Assembly: GCA_965231865.1 (NCBI GenBank)
Contig: CBDDOJ010000002.1
Location: 1,736,001-1,800,000, forward strand
Source of the DNA: WTGA01 sp965231865
GTDB taxonomy: Bacteria; Pseudomonadota; Gammaproteobacteria; Arenicellales; Poriferihabitantaceae
Reading direction: 5' to 3'
Length of the DNA: 64,000 bases
In this document: one piece after another, positions 27,457-36,035 of the stretch
Layout of the letters: the number at the start of each line of letters is the position of its first letter
Numbering within the stretch: the stretch's first letter is position 1
Position numbers and translations under genes: made by a program
The notes under the pieces: generated by a model
Seen by the model: the letters and a program-made list of their open reading frames with translations, nothing else
Database searches by the model: none
Told to the model about the DNA's origin: nothing

Positions 27457-28446
27457 GTGTTGGCCGCCCCGGTTCTGGAGCATCAACTTGCAGGCACTCC
27501 CCTGGAGGTCATTTCCCGGGAACTGGTGGATGCCACAGGACGGGTGATGAAGGACCGCCGTCATGGCGACCTGGATTCCTGGCAGGACATCATTGATCAA
27601 CTGCCGGATATTTCACCCTCCCGGATTATCCTGAATAATGACTGGGTCTGTATTGGTGACCCCACGGATGCCGGACCGAATGACCGGGAAACGCTGAAAC
27701 AGTCATTGCTGTCATTGCGGCCATGGCGCAAAGGCCCGTTCAATCTGTTTGGGGTTGAACTGGACAGCGAATGGCGTTCGGACCTGAAGTGGGGGAGACT
27801 GGCCCATGCCATTTCCCCGCTGGAAGACCGGCTGGTGCTGGACGTCGGTTGCGGAAATGGATATTACCTTTGCCGGATGCTGGGAGCCCGGGCAAAATTT
27901 GTATTGGGCATTGATCCTTCCCAGTTATTCATCGCCCAATTCCAGGCAATCAGCAAATATCTCCCGGGATTGCCGGCGGTCATGTTGCCGTTGCGGTGTG
28001 AAGAGTTTCCAATGGAGGCATGGGCCCGAAAGAAACAAGGATTTGACACCGTGTTTTCCATGGGGATTCTGTATCATCGAAAATCCCCTGAAAAGCACCT
28101 TGACGAGCTTCGAAAATGCCTGGCTCCGGATGGAGAACTGGTGCTTGAAACACTGGTTCTCCAGGACCGTGGCATCACCGAACTTGTTCCGGAAAAAACC
28201 TATGCAAAAATGCCCAATGTCTGGGTGATTCCTTCCCTGCCCAAATTGATCCGGGATGTCAGGCGGGCAGGATTCGGGGAGGTTACCGTGATCGATGTGA
28301 GCCGGACAACCGGGAATGAGCAGCGGAAAACCCCGTGGATGACATTTGAATCCCTGGGGGATTTTCTGGACCCCCTGGACCGTTCAAGAACCATTGAAGG
28401 GTACCCGTCTCCGGTTCGGGCAATTTTGCGGTGCACCCGGGGGTAA
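27457..28446 (+). CDS. cmoB: tRNA U34 carboxymethyltransferase
   Basis: CmoB transfers the carboxymethyl group of carboxy-SAM to 5-hydroxyuridine at tRNA position 34. The 329-residue protein has the SAM/CxSAM motif VLDVGCGNGYYLCRMLGA near 125-145, the FDTVFSMGILYHRKSP stretch near 195, and an LVLETLVL segment. The start is a GTG at 27457, three bases after the cmoA stop. A short G/C-rich inverted repeat (GCACCCGG/CCGGGTGC, 28433-28457) overlaps its stop codon. Confidence 0.94.
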   Translation: MLAAPVLEHQLAGTPLEVISRELVDATGRVMKDRRHGDLDSWQDIIDQLPDISPSRIILNNDWVCIGDPTDAGPNDRETLKQSLLSLRPWRKGPFNLFGVELDSEWRSDLKWGRLAHAISPLEDRLVLDVGCGNGYYLCRMLGARAKFVLGIDPSQLFIAQFQAISKYLPGLPAVMLPLRCEEFPMEAWARKKQGFDTVFSMGILYHRKSPEKHLDELRKCLAPDGELVLETLVLQDRGITELVPEKTYAKMPNVWVIPSLPKLIRDVRRAGFGEVTVIDVSRTTGNEQRKTPWMTFESLGDFLDPLDRSRTIEGYPSPVRAILRCTRG

Positions 28447-28580
28447 TGTCCGGGTGCCATGCCGGCTTGTTGTGTCACCGGGGACGGCGGTGGTCCAATG
28501 GGCCGCTGCCCATCAGGACAGTTCGGGAGAAGCGATGGGATGCAATGCGTCCTGCGGGAATCCCTTTTCCAGGGGACGGG

Positions 28581-29069
28581 CTATCGGCGCCGGTAAATGA
28601 CGTTTTGAAGGTCTGTATTGGCCAGAAAAACGGTTTCCATGACCTCCCACTCGCTGGAATCAATGGAAGGGAATCGGATCGCCTCTTTTGATTGGACAAT
28701 GTCTGGCACATACGTGATATCCAGAAGGGTTGTCCACCGGAGTCCTTCCCGGTAGATTTGTCCCCCGCCAATGATCCAGGCATCCCATTTGGCACACGCG
28801 TCCAGGGCTTTTTCAATGCTGTCGTAGTGCTCGACATTGTCCACGCTGTTCCGGCTGATGACGATATTCCTGCGTTGGGGCAGGGCCCTGCAGTGGATGG
28901 ACTCCCAGGTGCGCCGTCCCATGAGGATCGCACTGTGAAGTGTTCTTTGCTTGAAGCGCTGAAGGTCTTCGGAATAATGCCAGGGGATTTTTCCGTCCAG
29001 ACCGATGACATGGTCCCGGGTCATCGCAGCGATTGCACCCCGCAGCGGAGGGCGGGAATCTGGATTCAT
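28581..29069 (-). CDS. folA: Dihydrofolate reductase
   Basis: It reduces dihydrofolate to tetrahydrofolate with NADPH. At 162 residues it has the normal bacterial length. Motifs are AAMTRDHVIGLDGKIPWH with the active-site acidic region, MGRRTWESI and IIGGGQIYREGL. It starts immediately after the thyA stop (no gap), so thymidylate synthesis and folate recycling are co-expressed, as in many bacteria. Confidence 0.95.
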   Translation of the reverse strand: MNPDSRPPLRGAIAAMTRDHVIGLDGKIPWHYSEDLQRFKQRTLHSAILMGRRTWESIHCRALPQRRNIVISRNSVDNVEHYDSIEKALDACAKWDAWIIGGGQIYREGLRWTTLLDITYVPDIVQSKEAIRFPSIDSSEWEVMETVFLANTDLQNVIYRRR

Positions 29070-29939
29070 CTAGACAGCGACTTTGAAATTGATCGCTGGA
29101 TGTGGATCATACCCATGCAGTATGAAGCGGGACATGATTTCTTCGGTGTCCAGTGACAACAGTGGCTCAATGTCATCCAGTGACCGGATGTCCGGATCAA
29201 TTTCCAGTCTGGGCAATTCCCGGGGCGTTCTGGCCAATTGCTCACGAAGTCCCGGCCGGTGGTCATATTCTGCCATGGAGCCGTCGCCCTTGGCGGTATA
29301 GATGTGGGCATCGATGAGGGTATGGCCAAAAATTCCGGCAGGAATCCCACTGAACCGTGACAGGAGTTCGAGTAAAAAAGCATAGCCCGCAATGTTGTAG
29401 GGCACACCCAGTGCGATATCACAGCTCCGTTGGGTCAGGTGCAGACAGAGGTAGGGGTGGCCCGCTTCGTCGAACTGGGTATTCGCAACCCAGAAAGCAT
29501 GGCAGGGGGGCAAGGCACTGGTCTGGGCATTGCCGGGCGCCCAGGCGGTGACCGCCATACGCCGACTCGTGGGATTGTTTTTCAACTGGTCCACGACATA
29601 GGCAATCTGGTCATTGGTCTCGCCACCCGGAAGGGGGAAATGGCGCCAGAAATTGCCGTAGGCACTCGGCACCTTGCCATGTTCGTCCGCCCATGGATCC
29701 CAAAATTTGCAATGGTGTTTTTTGAGCAGGGAAATATCCGTGCGTCCTGAAAGAAACCAGAGGTTCTCGATGACAATGTTTTTCCAGGAGATATTTTTTG
29801 TGGTGAGCAGCGGAAAGCCCTGCCTGAGATCAATTTCATAATTGATATTGAACGTTGAGATGGTGTCCACACCGGTGCGGTTTTCTTTTCTTTGACCGGT
29901 CTCAAGGGCTTCTTTTACGGTTTCCAGGTATTGTTTCAA
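29070..29939 (-). CDS. thyA: Thymidylate synthase
   Basis: It methylates dUMP to dTMP using methylene-tetrahydrofolate. The 289-residue protein carries the ALPPCHAFWV motif with the nucleophilic cysteine near residue 168, the TQRSCDIALGVPYNIA segment near 190 and the GYDPHPAI end. It is a little longer than the 264-residue E. coli enzyme because of an insertion in the helical middle, as in other long forms. The gene follows the transpeptidase gene after seven bases and abuts folA. Confidence 0.95.
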   Translation of the reverse strand: MKQYLETVKEALETGQRKENRTGVDTISTFNINYEIDLRQGFPLLTTKNISWKNIVIENLWFLSGRTDISLLKKHHCKFWDPWADEHGKVPSAYGNFWRHFPLPGGETNDQIAYVVDQLKNNPTSRRMAVTAWAPGNAQTSALPPCHAFWVANTQFDEAGHPYLCLHLTQRSCDIALGVPYNIAGYAFLLELLSRFSGIPAGIFGHTLIDAHIYTAKGDGSMAEYDHRPGLREQLARTPRELPRLEIDPDIRSLDDIEPLLSLDTEEIMSRFILHGYDPHPAINFKVAV

Positions 29940-29946
29940 TTTGCGT

Positions 29947-31209
29947 TCATCCCATGGAGTCAGTGGACTGCGAAATGGTTTCCGGGGAGAAATAGAATTC
30001 CATCATTTCCCGGGCGAATCGGGAAGATTTTACATACCATTTTTCCTTGTTGATGCACAGCACCGCATAAGCGATCTTCCGCTTTCCCATTTCTCCAAAA
30101 CCGACAAACCAGTCATACCGCCCCTTTGGCTTGAACCCGGTCAGAGAACCTGTTTTGCCCCCTACCTTGACTTCAGCCAGGTCCCCCCTGTGAAATCTCC
30201 GAAAGGATGATCTCGCGGACCCTTTCCTGGTGGTATCCTGCATCATGATTTTCAACTGTTTTGCCGAGGAACCGGACATCGCTTTAGAATAGGAAGGTCT
30301 TTCGTGGACATACAGGGGGATGCCATGTGAGTCCACCATGGATTCCACAATGACCGGAGTTACCAGTTTTCCGCCATTCACCGCGGTTGCGGACAGGGTC
30401 GCCGCATGCAGAGGCGACAGTGTATTGCGGGTGGTATAGCCGGATGCCATCTCTGCGACCTGCCAGTCGTCCTCAACATCGAGTTCGATATATCCGTTGT
30501 CAAACACAAAGTCGGAGACAAAGCGTTGATTGAAACCGAGCCTATATGCATATTCCATCATCTTTTCACCGCCGAGCTCCACGGCACCGAGCCGGCCAAA
30601 AACAACATTGACGGATTTGGCGAAGGATTCATTGAAAGTCAGGTTCCGGGTCCATTTGTTCTTTTTGTGACGAAAAACATTCTTCTTGTACAACGAGGAG
30701 GATTTCCCGTTGAATGGAATGATTGTGGAGCCGGTTGCCCTGTTTTCATCCAACGCGGCCACGGCAGTAATTATTTTTGAAATGGACGCTGCAGGATACG
30801 TGTTGGACAGCGACAGGTTGCCATGATTCAGCCCGTCCCGGCTGGATTCGGCCATGGCAAGAATGTGTCCGGAGTCGGGTTCGATGGCAACAAAAATGCC
30901 ATAGTCCGGATTGTATTTTTTCAGCAGGCGCTGGGCCTCGTGTTGCAACGTGCTGTCAAGGGTATAGTGGACAGTGAGGGGGCCCTCATATTTGGAGCCG
31001 GGGACCCGCAGTTTTTCAGGGAGGGACCGGCTAAGGACAGACGGGGTCAACACCTCCGCAATGCCCTGCTTGGTAATTCCCCAGTCGCTCGGTTTTTCAA
31101 CGTCAACCAGGCCCATTGCAACCGGCCAGGACAATGTGAGCAGGAGGAGGACTCCCGAACTGACTGAAAACCACATGAATCGAATCAAACGCAACGGGCT
31201 TACAAACAA
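29947..31209 (-). CDS. Penicillin-binding transpeptidase-domain protein
   Basis: A 420-residue membrane-anchored serine transpeptidase. After an N-terminal span (residues 12-32) and a short linker, the penicillin-binding domain has all three motifs. These are SISK (nucleophile Ser near 143), SVN near 193 and KTGS near 356. There is no glycosyltransferase or PASTA domain and no full class-B dimerisation domain, so it is a stripped-down FtsI-like or cell-wall-modifying enzyme. Its role (division, elongation or beta-lactam response) cannot be decided. It heads the thyA-folA transcription unit. Confidence 0.85.
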   Translation of the reverse strand: MFVSPLRLIRFMWFSVSSGVLLLLTLSWPVAMGLVDVEKPSDWGITKQGIAEVLTPSVLSRSLPEKLRVPGSKYEGPLTVHYTLDSTLQHEAQRLLKKYNPDYGIFVAIEPDSGHILAMAESSRDGLNHGNLSLSNTYPAASISKIITAVAALDENRATGSTIIPFNGKSSSLYKKNVFRHKKNKWTRNLTFNESFAKSVNVVFGRLGAVELGGEKMMEYAYRLGFNQRFVSDFVFDNGYIELDVEDDWQVAEMASGYTTRNTLSPLHAATLSATAVNGGKLVTPVIVESMVDSHGIPLYVHERPSYSKAMSGSSAKQLKIMMQDTTRKGSARSSFRRFHRGDLAEVKVGGKTGSLTGFKPKGRYDWFVGFGEMGKRKIAYAVLCINKEKWYVKSSRFAREMMEFYFSPETISQSTDSMG

Positions 31210-31330
31210 AATAGACAGACTGGATTTTATCGCAATGGCCCGAAGAATTTAAGGTATCTGGTTCTGATTTTTGTTGTCGCCACGACTTTCGACCCGGCCA
31301 GGTAATAAGGGGCAGGGGAGAAATTCAGCC

Positions 31331-31528
31331 ATGTACAAGCCGTTTATGATCGTTCTTGTCGGTTGGTTGCTGGCCGGGTACACTGTCAACGTTGTGATCA
31401 CGGATGAGATAGGGAGGCCGTATCAAGCTTGCGGTTGTGATTTCCCTGGTGATGCTTTCTCCGAACCAATCGAAGAAGCCCCGGATCGCTGTATCGAATA
31501 TGTTCGCCACGGGATTTGCCCTCAGTAA
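31331..31528 (+). CDS. Small putative exported protein, cysteine-containing
   Basis: A 65-codon frame from an ATG at 31331 with a GGGGAG ribosome site about ten bases upstream. The product starts with a hydrophobic stretch (FMIVLVGWLLAGYTVNVVI) that could be a signal peptide or anchor. A short polar tail with four cysteines follows (CGC near 36 and two more). No family is recognised. It lies at the edge of a decayed zone and is followed by a strong hairpin, which supports but does not prove that it is a gene. Confidence 0.4.
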   Translation: MYKPFMIVLVGWLLAGYTVNVVITDEIGRPYQACGCDFPGDAFSEPIEEAPDRCIEYVRHGICPQ

Positions 31529-31548
31529 TTCCAGGCTGTCGCGCTGTT

Positions 31549-31585
31549 CCTGAAGGCCGCCCGCGCAATCACAACGGCCTTCAGG
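31549..31585 (+). terminator. Perfect 11-bp stem-loop after the small exported ORF
   Basis: CCTGAAGGCCG (31549-31559) and CGGCCTTCAGG (31575-31585) pair perfectly around a 15-base loop. It starts 20 bases after the small ORF stop. No T-run follows. It may end transcription or mark an element edge. Confidence 0.45.
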
Positions 31586-31599
31586 GCAACACGCTATTA

Positions 31600-31860
31600 T
31601 TAGCAGCCTCTAACGCTACGTTCGCTACCATCGGAGCAAGGTTTTGTACTTTTGCCGTTTTCGTCTCTTCCTGTTCTTGTAACACTGCCATCGGGGTTAT
31701 AGGTTGTCCATTTTCCATGCAATATGCCGTTTATGTATGTCTGTGTTCAACTGCCATTCCATTCCAAACTCCGTGTAGTTTGCCGTTCACAAATTGGCCT
31801 TCAGTCGTTCTATAAAGTTTGCCGTCTCTGTATTTCTCAATTGCCTAATACCCGTGTTTT
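31600..31860 (-). pseudogene. MORN-repeat protein relic, frameshifted
   Basis: On the minus strand two overlapping frames read EKYRDGKLYRTTEGQFVNGK-LHGVWNG, and after a stop and one-base shift GILHGKWTTYNPDGSVTRTG followed by RDENGK. The recurring pattern of NGxLHGxW and a DGS turn is that of MORN-type repeats. No start codon or complete domain remains on either side. It is best explained as the rest of a once longer repeat protein. Confidence 0.5.
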
Positions 31861-31999
31861 TTTACCGACAGAAAAAAATGGTCTATTACTCGTCTTTTGG
31901 TCACCACACCTCCATACCCGCTGCTGAACTGTCCGCGAAACTATCGCCGCACCGGAAAAGGGGTCGTATATTGGACCCGGCCCAGTAAGGCGAGCGTTC

Positions 32000-32200
32000 A
32001 GAGCATTACCGCAGGATCAGTGAATTGGCCCACCGACGCTATGGGCTGAAAGACTCGCTTGGTATTTGACCCGAAGTGGATGGTAGGCAGACTGAACCGA
32101 ACAATATCCGGCTGGTTGCAGTGCTTCCATCTTGGACAGGTCAGTCCTGCCTATGCAACGGTAAGCCGAAGACCAAGGACCTTCCGTCCTGACCTGATAC
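32000..32200 (+). pseudogene. Group II intron maturase/RT C-terminal relic
   Basis: The plus-strand frame around 32059-32150 gives GRLNRTISGWLQCF followed by HLGQVSPAYATV. It closely resembles the maturase (domain X) motif of group II intron proteins (LNR-LRGWANYF--G-VSKAY). Only this short piece is recognisable, there is no reverse-transcriptase core, and stops flank it. It is a small intron relic in a patch of mobile-element debris. Confidence 0.45.
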
Positions 32201-32252
32201 ACTCTACTGCCCCTCCGGGGCAAATTTTTATTTTTTCCTATACCATCTAAAA

Positions 32253-33422
32253 TCAGGCCAGGGAATATTCCCGTATATAGGACATCAGGCTCGGGATGCC
32301 GGGCTCGTAATCAGCCCCTTCGAGTTGCCAGATATAACCCAGATGGGAAAGTTGCTCGAATTTATCCAGGATGCGCCTGTCTGTGGTCGGCTCATCATCA
32401 TCGGCCATTGCTCTTGCAACTGCCTCCTCTAATGCTCTTTCATGCAGAACCGGCTGCCCGTGCTGGATAAAAGCACCGGCTACGCTCTCTGCTACGGTCA
32501 GCAACCCCATTTCCCTTATCTCATTACGTCGGATCTGGTACATCGCATCGTGCTCTCCGTGTGCCTCTGCCTCCACTGCCCGGAGCATACTCAGGGTGAC
32601 CTCGGTCTGCCCGGTTTGAGCCAGCCTGCGAGCCAGGCAATCGCCCTGAATTTGCAGGAAAAAGGGATAACAATGGGTACGTTCCACAATTTCCCCAATC
32701 ACTCCGGGCGTACAGGATACGCCGACTTTCTGTAACGGTACGATGATCGCTTGCCCGGCTTCTTCGGGTGACAGGCGCCCTAATGGGAATATCTTGCTAC
32801 GACTCCCAAAAGAGGCATTGGTCTTTCCCAGCGCTGCCATCAGGTTCGGCGTGCCAGCCAGAACCAGCAGGAATGGCTTGCCCTCCCTGCGCACGATCTG
32901 GCTGGCATTCAGCAGGGATTCTGCAATCGGTGCCTTTAATCTGTGCGCTTCGTCAACAATCAGAATCAGGGGTTTGTTCTGGCTTCTTTCCTGCAACAGC
33001 TTTCTTATTGTCGCTGACGGACGGGACAGGTCGATTTCTATATGGGCTTGGGCAAGCCCGACGCCACCGGAGACCCCGGCAGATTTGATCCGGTTGCGTA
33101 ATTTCGGATGATCCTCCGTCAGGCGAATCGACAACTCGACCAGGGTTCCCATCTCATCCGGGGTCGCCCACAGAATATCCAGCTTTGCTCCTTCTTTTTG
33201 GAGTGTCTCTTGTTGCAGGTAGGTGAGCAGGGCAGTCTTCCCATTCCCGCGCGGGCCGTAGACGATCAAATCCCGATTGACTGGTTTCCGGTCTGTCAAT
33301 ACCTCAACACAATCCTGAAAATACTCCTGTTCCTCCTTGCGTCCGGCCAGATAAGGTGGCACCGCCCCGGTGCCCGGCGTGAACAGATGCTTCAAATCTT
33401 TGCGGCTCATTTTCTTTCCCAC
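32253..33422 (-). CDS. AAA-type ATPase, ORC/TniB-like
   Basis: A 389-residue soluble protein with a single P-loop module. Walker A is YGPRGNGKTALL near 55 and Walker B is LILIVDEAHRL near 152. A sensor-like LVLAGTPNLMAAL near 185 and a helical C-terminal region with winged-helix appearance follow. The AGRKEEQEYF start is typical of AAA_16-type ATPases that act as switch or target-selection proteins. No transposase, restriction or effector gene is adjacent. It lies among element relics, so mobile origin is plausible. Function unknown; the fold call is firm. Confidence 0.75.
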   Translation of the reverse strand: MGKKMSRKDLKHLFTPGTGAVPPYLAGRKEEQEYFQDCVEVLTDRKPVNRDLIVYGPRGNGKTALLTYLQQETLQKEGAKLDILWATPDEMGTLVELSIRLTEDHPKLRNRIKSAGVSGGVGLAQAHIEIDLSRPSATIRKLLQERSQNKPLILIVDEAHRLKAPIAESLLNASQIVRREGKPFLLVLAGTPNLMAALGKTNASFGSRSKIFPLGRLSPEEAGQAIIVPLQKVGVSCTPGVIGEIVERTHCYPFFLQIQGDCLARRLAQTGQTEVTLSMLRAVEAEAHGEHDAMYQIRRNEIREMGLLTVAESVAGAFIQHGQPVLHERALEEAVARAMADDDEPTTDRRILDKFEQLSHLGYIWQLEGADYEPGIPSLMSYIREYSLA

Positions 33423-33808
33423 TCACATGATTCCATCCTGCCTTAATTCAGGGATATTGTCAAAAATAATGGTATGGTCCGCCTCCCCTCGGTGGCGATA
33501 TAAACCCAATGAGCTTGAGCGCCATGAAACAGAATGCCGATGAATCAACCCGACGGTGCCTTGGTACCAGCACCGGAGAACTCGGTGGGTCTGTACAGGG
33601 GGTGCAGGATGCCCGGTTATGCCAGACCGGCCGGGTCCGGTTTGGGCGGTTATTCCAGCGCATAGATGTTTCCCGGGTCCCTTCCATTGCAGGGAAATGG
33701 AGCGACCGTGCATGATCTTCCCGAGTTGCTCCTAACATGCTCTCATATTAATGATGGCAATCCGGGGTTTAACCTGTATCATAGGAAGAAATTGAATGGA
33801 CCTTGTCG
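33423..33808. other. Gap between ATPase and orphan secreted protein
   Basis: About 385 bp. It should hold divergent promoters for the minus-strand ATPase and the plus-strand secreted protein. No clear promoter pair, repeat or additional gene is visible. Short frames on both strands have no recognisable features. Confidence 0.4.
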
Positions 33809-34360
33809 ATGAGTACCCAGAAAACGCCACTGTTGGTAGGTTTGCTGATCTTCCCGTTGTATACGCTGTCTCCTACTGAAAGCCACTCGTTGGAGATTAA
33901 TACGCACAGCCGTGTGAAATGCATCAGCGAAGACAGCAGTGTGCAGGCAAAAATGATCGAAATCGATGATGAAAGCAATCCAAACCGGGCACGGTCCTGG
34001 TTCACGCAATGGCTGTTCGGCAACAACAAAAACAGCACCAAGTCAAAGCTGGTTTTTATATGGTCCCCGCAAACGGATCAAGGGCCAAAAATAAAAATCA
34101 TCACCAACGATAAATCCCATAACCTGATTTCAATCCGATCGAAAACCAGGGAAAGCCTGATTGTGGTGTCGTCCGCTTCCAATCCCCTGACAACCGAAAG
34201 CTGGACATTCAGCATCAATTTCAATCTCGAAACCATGATCGCAACCCGGGTACAAAGCAATCATGCGGGGGTCCGAGGGGAAGTACTGAGCTATCAATGT
34301 GACTTTGAAGACCTGGAGCCGGGAATTTTTGTGGAGGATGGGGCGACCCCCATTGGTTGA
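33809..34360 (+). CDS. Orphan secreted protein
   Basis: A 183-residue product from the ATG at 33809 (an in-frame TTG lies two codons earlier). It has a signal-peptide-like start (LLVGLLIFPLYTL), then polar sequence with beta-strand-like alternation. A WFTQWLFGNNKN segment lies near 67 and only two cysteines are present. I do not recognise a family. It lies between the ATPase and the IS630 wreck and is somewhat AT-richer than the chromosomal backbone. Export to the periplasm is the only supportable statement. Confidence 0.55.
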   Translation: MSTQKTPLLVGLLIFPLYTLSPTESHSLEINTHSRVKCISEDSSVQAKMIEIDDESNPNRARSWFTQWLFGNNKNSTKSKLVFIWSPQTDQGPKIKIITNDKSHNLISIRSKTRESLIVVSSASNPLTTESWTFSINFNLETMIATRVQSNHAGVRGEVLSYQCDFEDLEPGIFVEDGATPIG

Positions 34361-34429
34361 ATGAACCCATTTCGACCGATTTGGAAATCCGGGTCGGGTC
34401 CAGGGCCGCTAGTCAAATCAACTGGAGAC

Positions 34430-35313
34430 CCGGGTTTCCTTGGAAATATGAGTGGAGTGATTGTCGAGTACCAGACGAATGGTCGTCTCAGGGGGTAGGA
34501 GGCATCCAGTTGTTTGAGAAACGCGATGAACTCCGGGCTACGATGTCATTCCACGAGGGTGCTGTGAATCTGCCCGGCCATCAGGGTCAATATCCCATGT
34601 CGCTGGTATTCGTAATCACGGACCACCGGCGGATATTTTTCTGGAACAGGGGCCGATCAGGCGTGGTCAATCCGATCGCCTGAATCCCCGGCTTTCATCG
34701 TAGGAGAGGAAGTCGATCCAAGGAGGGGGGAGGGGTCGACAACGCCTTCTGTGCACGAAGGAAGAACCTCCGCCTGTTATAGATCAACAGCACCTGCGTT
34801 ATCTTTTCATCCCCGTCTTTCGAGGTAGTACGCCACCTTGTGAGGACGAACTGCCCGTTGCGAGAGAATCTTCGATACCGTGCCGCGGGCCAGTTTCGAC
34901 AGACGGGGATGTCCCGCAGCGTGACAGTGCCGGCGAACATGCTCTGCCAGCAGGCGGGTCGTCCACAGTTCTTCAGGATACCCCAGGTCTTTGGGTTTCT
35001 GGCACGCCAGGGCCACCACCCAGGCCCGGGCTTCCGCAGGAATCTGCCGGGGCCGACCACTGCGCGGAATATCCTGCAATGCCATCAAGGCACCCAATTG
35101 CAGGGCCTTGTCGACACAACGCTCCACCTTGGGACGGTTGGTGTTCATCGCACGGGCAATCGAAGAAATGGTGGACCCCTCCGCATAGCTCAGCAACATC
35201 TTCGCGCGTTCCACCCGGTGCACCGGTTCGGTACGGGAGCGGCTAATGGTGTCCAGCTGGTCACGGATATCCTCCGTGAGAACCAACAGGGGCCGTTGAC
35301 GTTGAAAGGGCAT
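34430..35313 (-). pseudogene. IS630-family transposase, broken by frameshifts
   Basis: From an ATG at 35313 (ribosome site GGAGG just upstream) the frame gives a 168-residue helix-turn-helix half ending HKVAYYLERRG and a stop. A one-base shift continues as EKITQVLLIYN and ends. Further on, at 34620-34430, the minus strand still reads YEYQRHGILTLMAG, then HRSPEFIAFLKQLDASYP. After another shift it reads TIRLVLDNHSTHISKETR, which are the DDE-domain motifs of IS630 transposases (catalytic Asp in VLDNHS). At least three frame breaks, an internal loss and a missing C-terminus make it inactive. The plus-strand frame 34357-34683 is a shadow of this relic. Confidence 0.75.
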
Positions 35314-35591
35314 GGTATTTCCTCCAAAGACAGTTATTCTTGGGGAAGACAGTTTAGTATATGTGATCGCTTGAAAAAATCTTCCGCAAACAATTTATCT
35401 CTGTTCTCGGTTGCCGTTGTCTTCTCTGATATATTTTTTGAGCTTTCGACCGGGAAATACTCAGCCCCCAATCGGGTTTTTTGGGGGGCAAGTACGACCG
35501 ACGGTGGATATCTTTACGCATGGCCTTTACCATCTGTGAGTACAAATATGGCGTGACAGTGAGATGGAATCAGCGGTCCCGAAGCGACCAA

Positions 35592-35699
35592 CTAATCCTT
35601 ATGACGATCTTGTTTGAGCGCAATAAAATGGGCGACCAGGACGGGTACAACGAATGCCAGAGCGGCCAGGATGGCGGGGGCTGTCAGTGCTTCAGTCAT
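35592..35699 (-). CDS. 35-residue single-span membrane protein (candidate)
   Basis: A short minus-strand frame from ATG at 35699 to TAG at 35592. It encodes MTEALTAPAILAALAF, continuing VVPVLVAHFIALKQ, and ends in a positively charged tail (KQDRHKD). The layout is one clean hydrophobic helix of about 22 residues with a basic cytoplasmic end, as in small accessory subunits of membrane complexes. No strong ribosome site is seen. It lies about 340 bp downstream of the ABC importer operon on the same strand, past a hairpin. Could be chance; the textbook membrane topology is the only evidence. Confidence 0.35.
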   Translation of the reverse strand: MTEALTAPAILAALAFVVPVLVAHFIALKQDRHKD

Positions 35700-35982
35700 C
35701 GCGATTAATGGCGATTTTCAGCTTTTCGATCTGCCCAGATGGATTCGAGTTTAATACAAACCAGCACTCCAGCGGTGGTAATGGGGGGTAATACAGCGGA
35801 ATCCATTACGGCCTTGTAGTACTAAATCAAACATGTTTCATTCATCGTGCACCAGCCCACAGTCACACACAGTAGCGGTGGCAATAATCCTGTTGGTTTC
35901 AATCCCATGCAACACATCACCGCCGAAAAGTACTAAGCCAAGCTGACGCAATCCAGCATTGAAGTGTTTTACTTTTCAAGTA
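35700..35982. other. Non-coding stretch downstream of the importer operon
   Basis: No gene seen. A 10-bp palindrome AAACATGTTT lies near 35828-35837. The stretch between the IS630 relic start and the small ORF (35314-35591) is also without a gene. Confidence 0.4.
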
Positions 35983-36023
35983 ATTTCATATCAATCCCGG
36001 TTGCATGGATATTGATATGAAAT
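35983..36023 (-). terminator. 13-bp perfect inverted repeat after the importer operon
   Basis: ATTTCATATCAAT (35983-35995) and ATTGATATGAAAT (36011-36023) pair over 13 bp with a 15-base loop. It begins 13 bases past the last permease stop on the minus strand. It is AT-rich and lacks a following T-run, so it is not a typical intrinsic terminator. It may stabilise the 3' end of the operon mRNA or bind a protein. Confidence 0.5.
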
Positions 36024-36035
36024 GGAATCGTTCTG

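Noticed and set aside
31590..31640. Integron attC-like site near the 11-bp hairpin
   Set aside because: No matching RYYYAAC/GTTRRRY core pair is present.
34357..34683. 108-codon plus-strand frame next to the secreted protein
   Set aside because: The minus strand here carries the decayed IS630 DDE domain (YEYQRHG, VLDNHS), so the plus frame is incidental.
34840..35556. 238-codon plus-strand frame
   Set aside because: Antisense to the IS630 transposase N-terminal half, which has clear motifs and a ribosome site.
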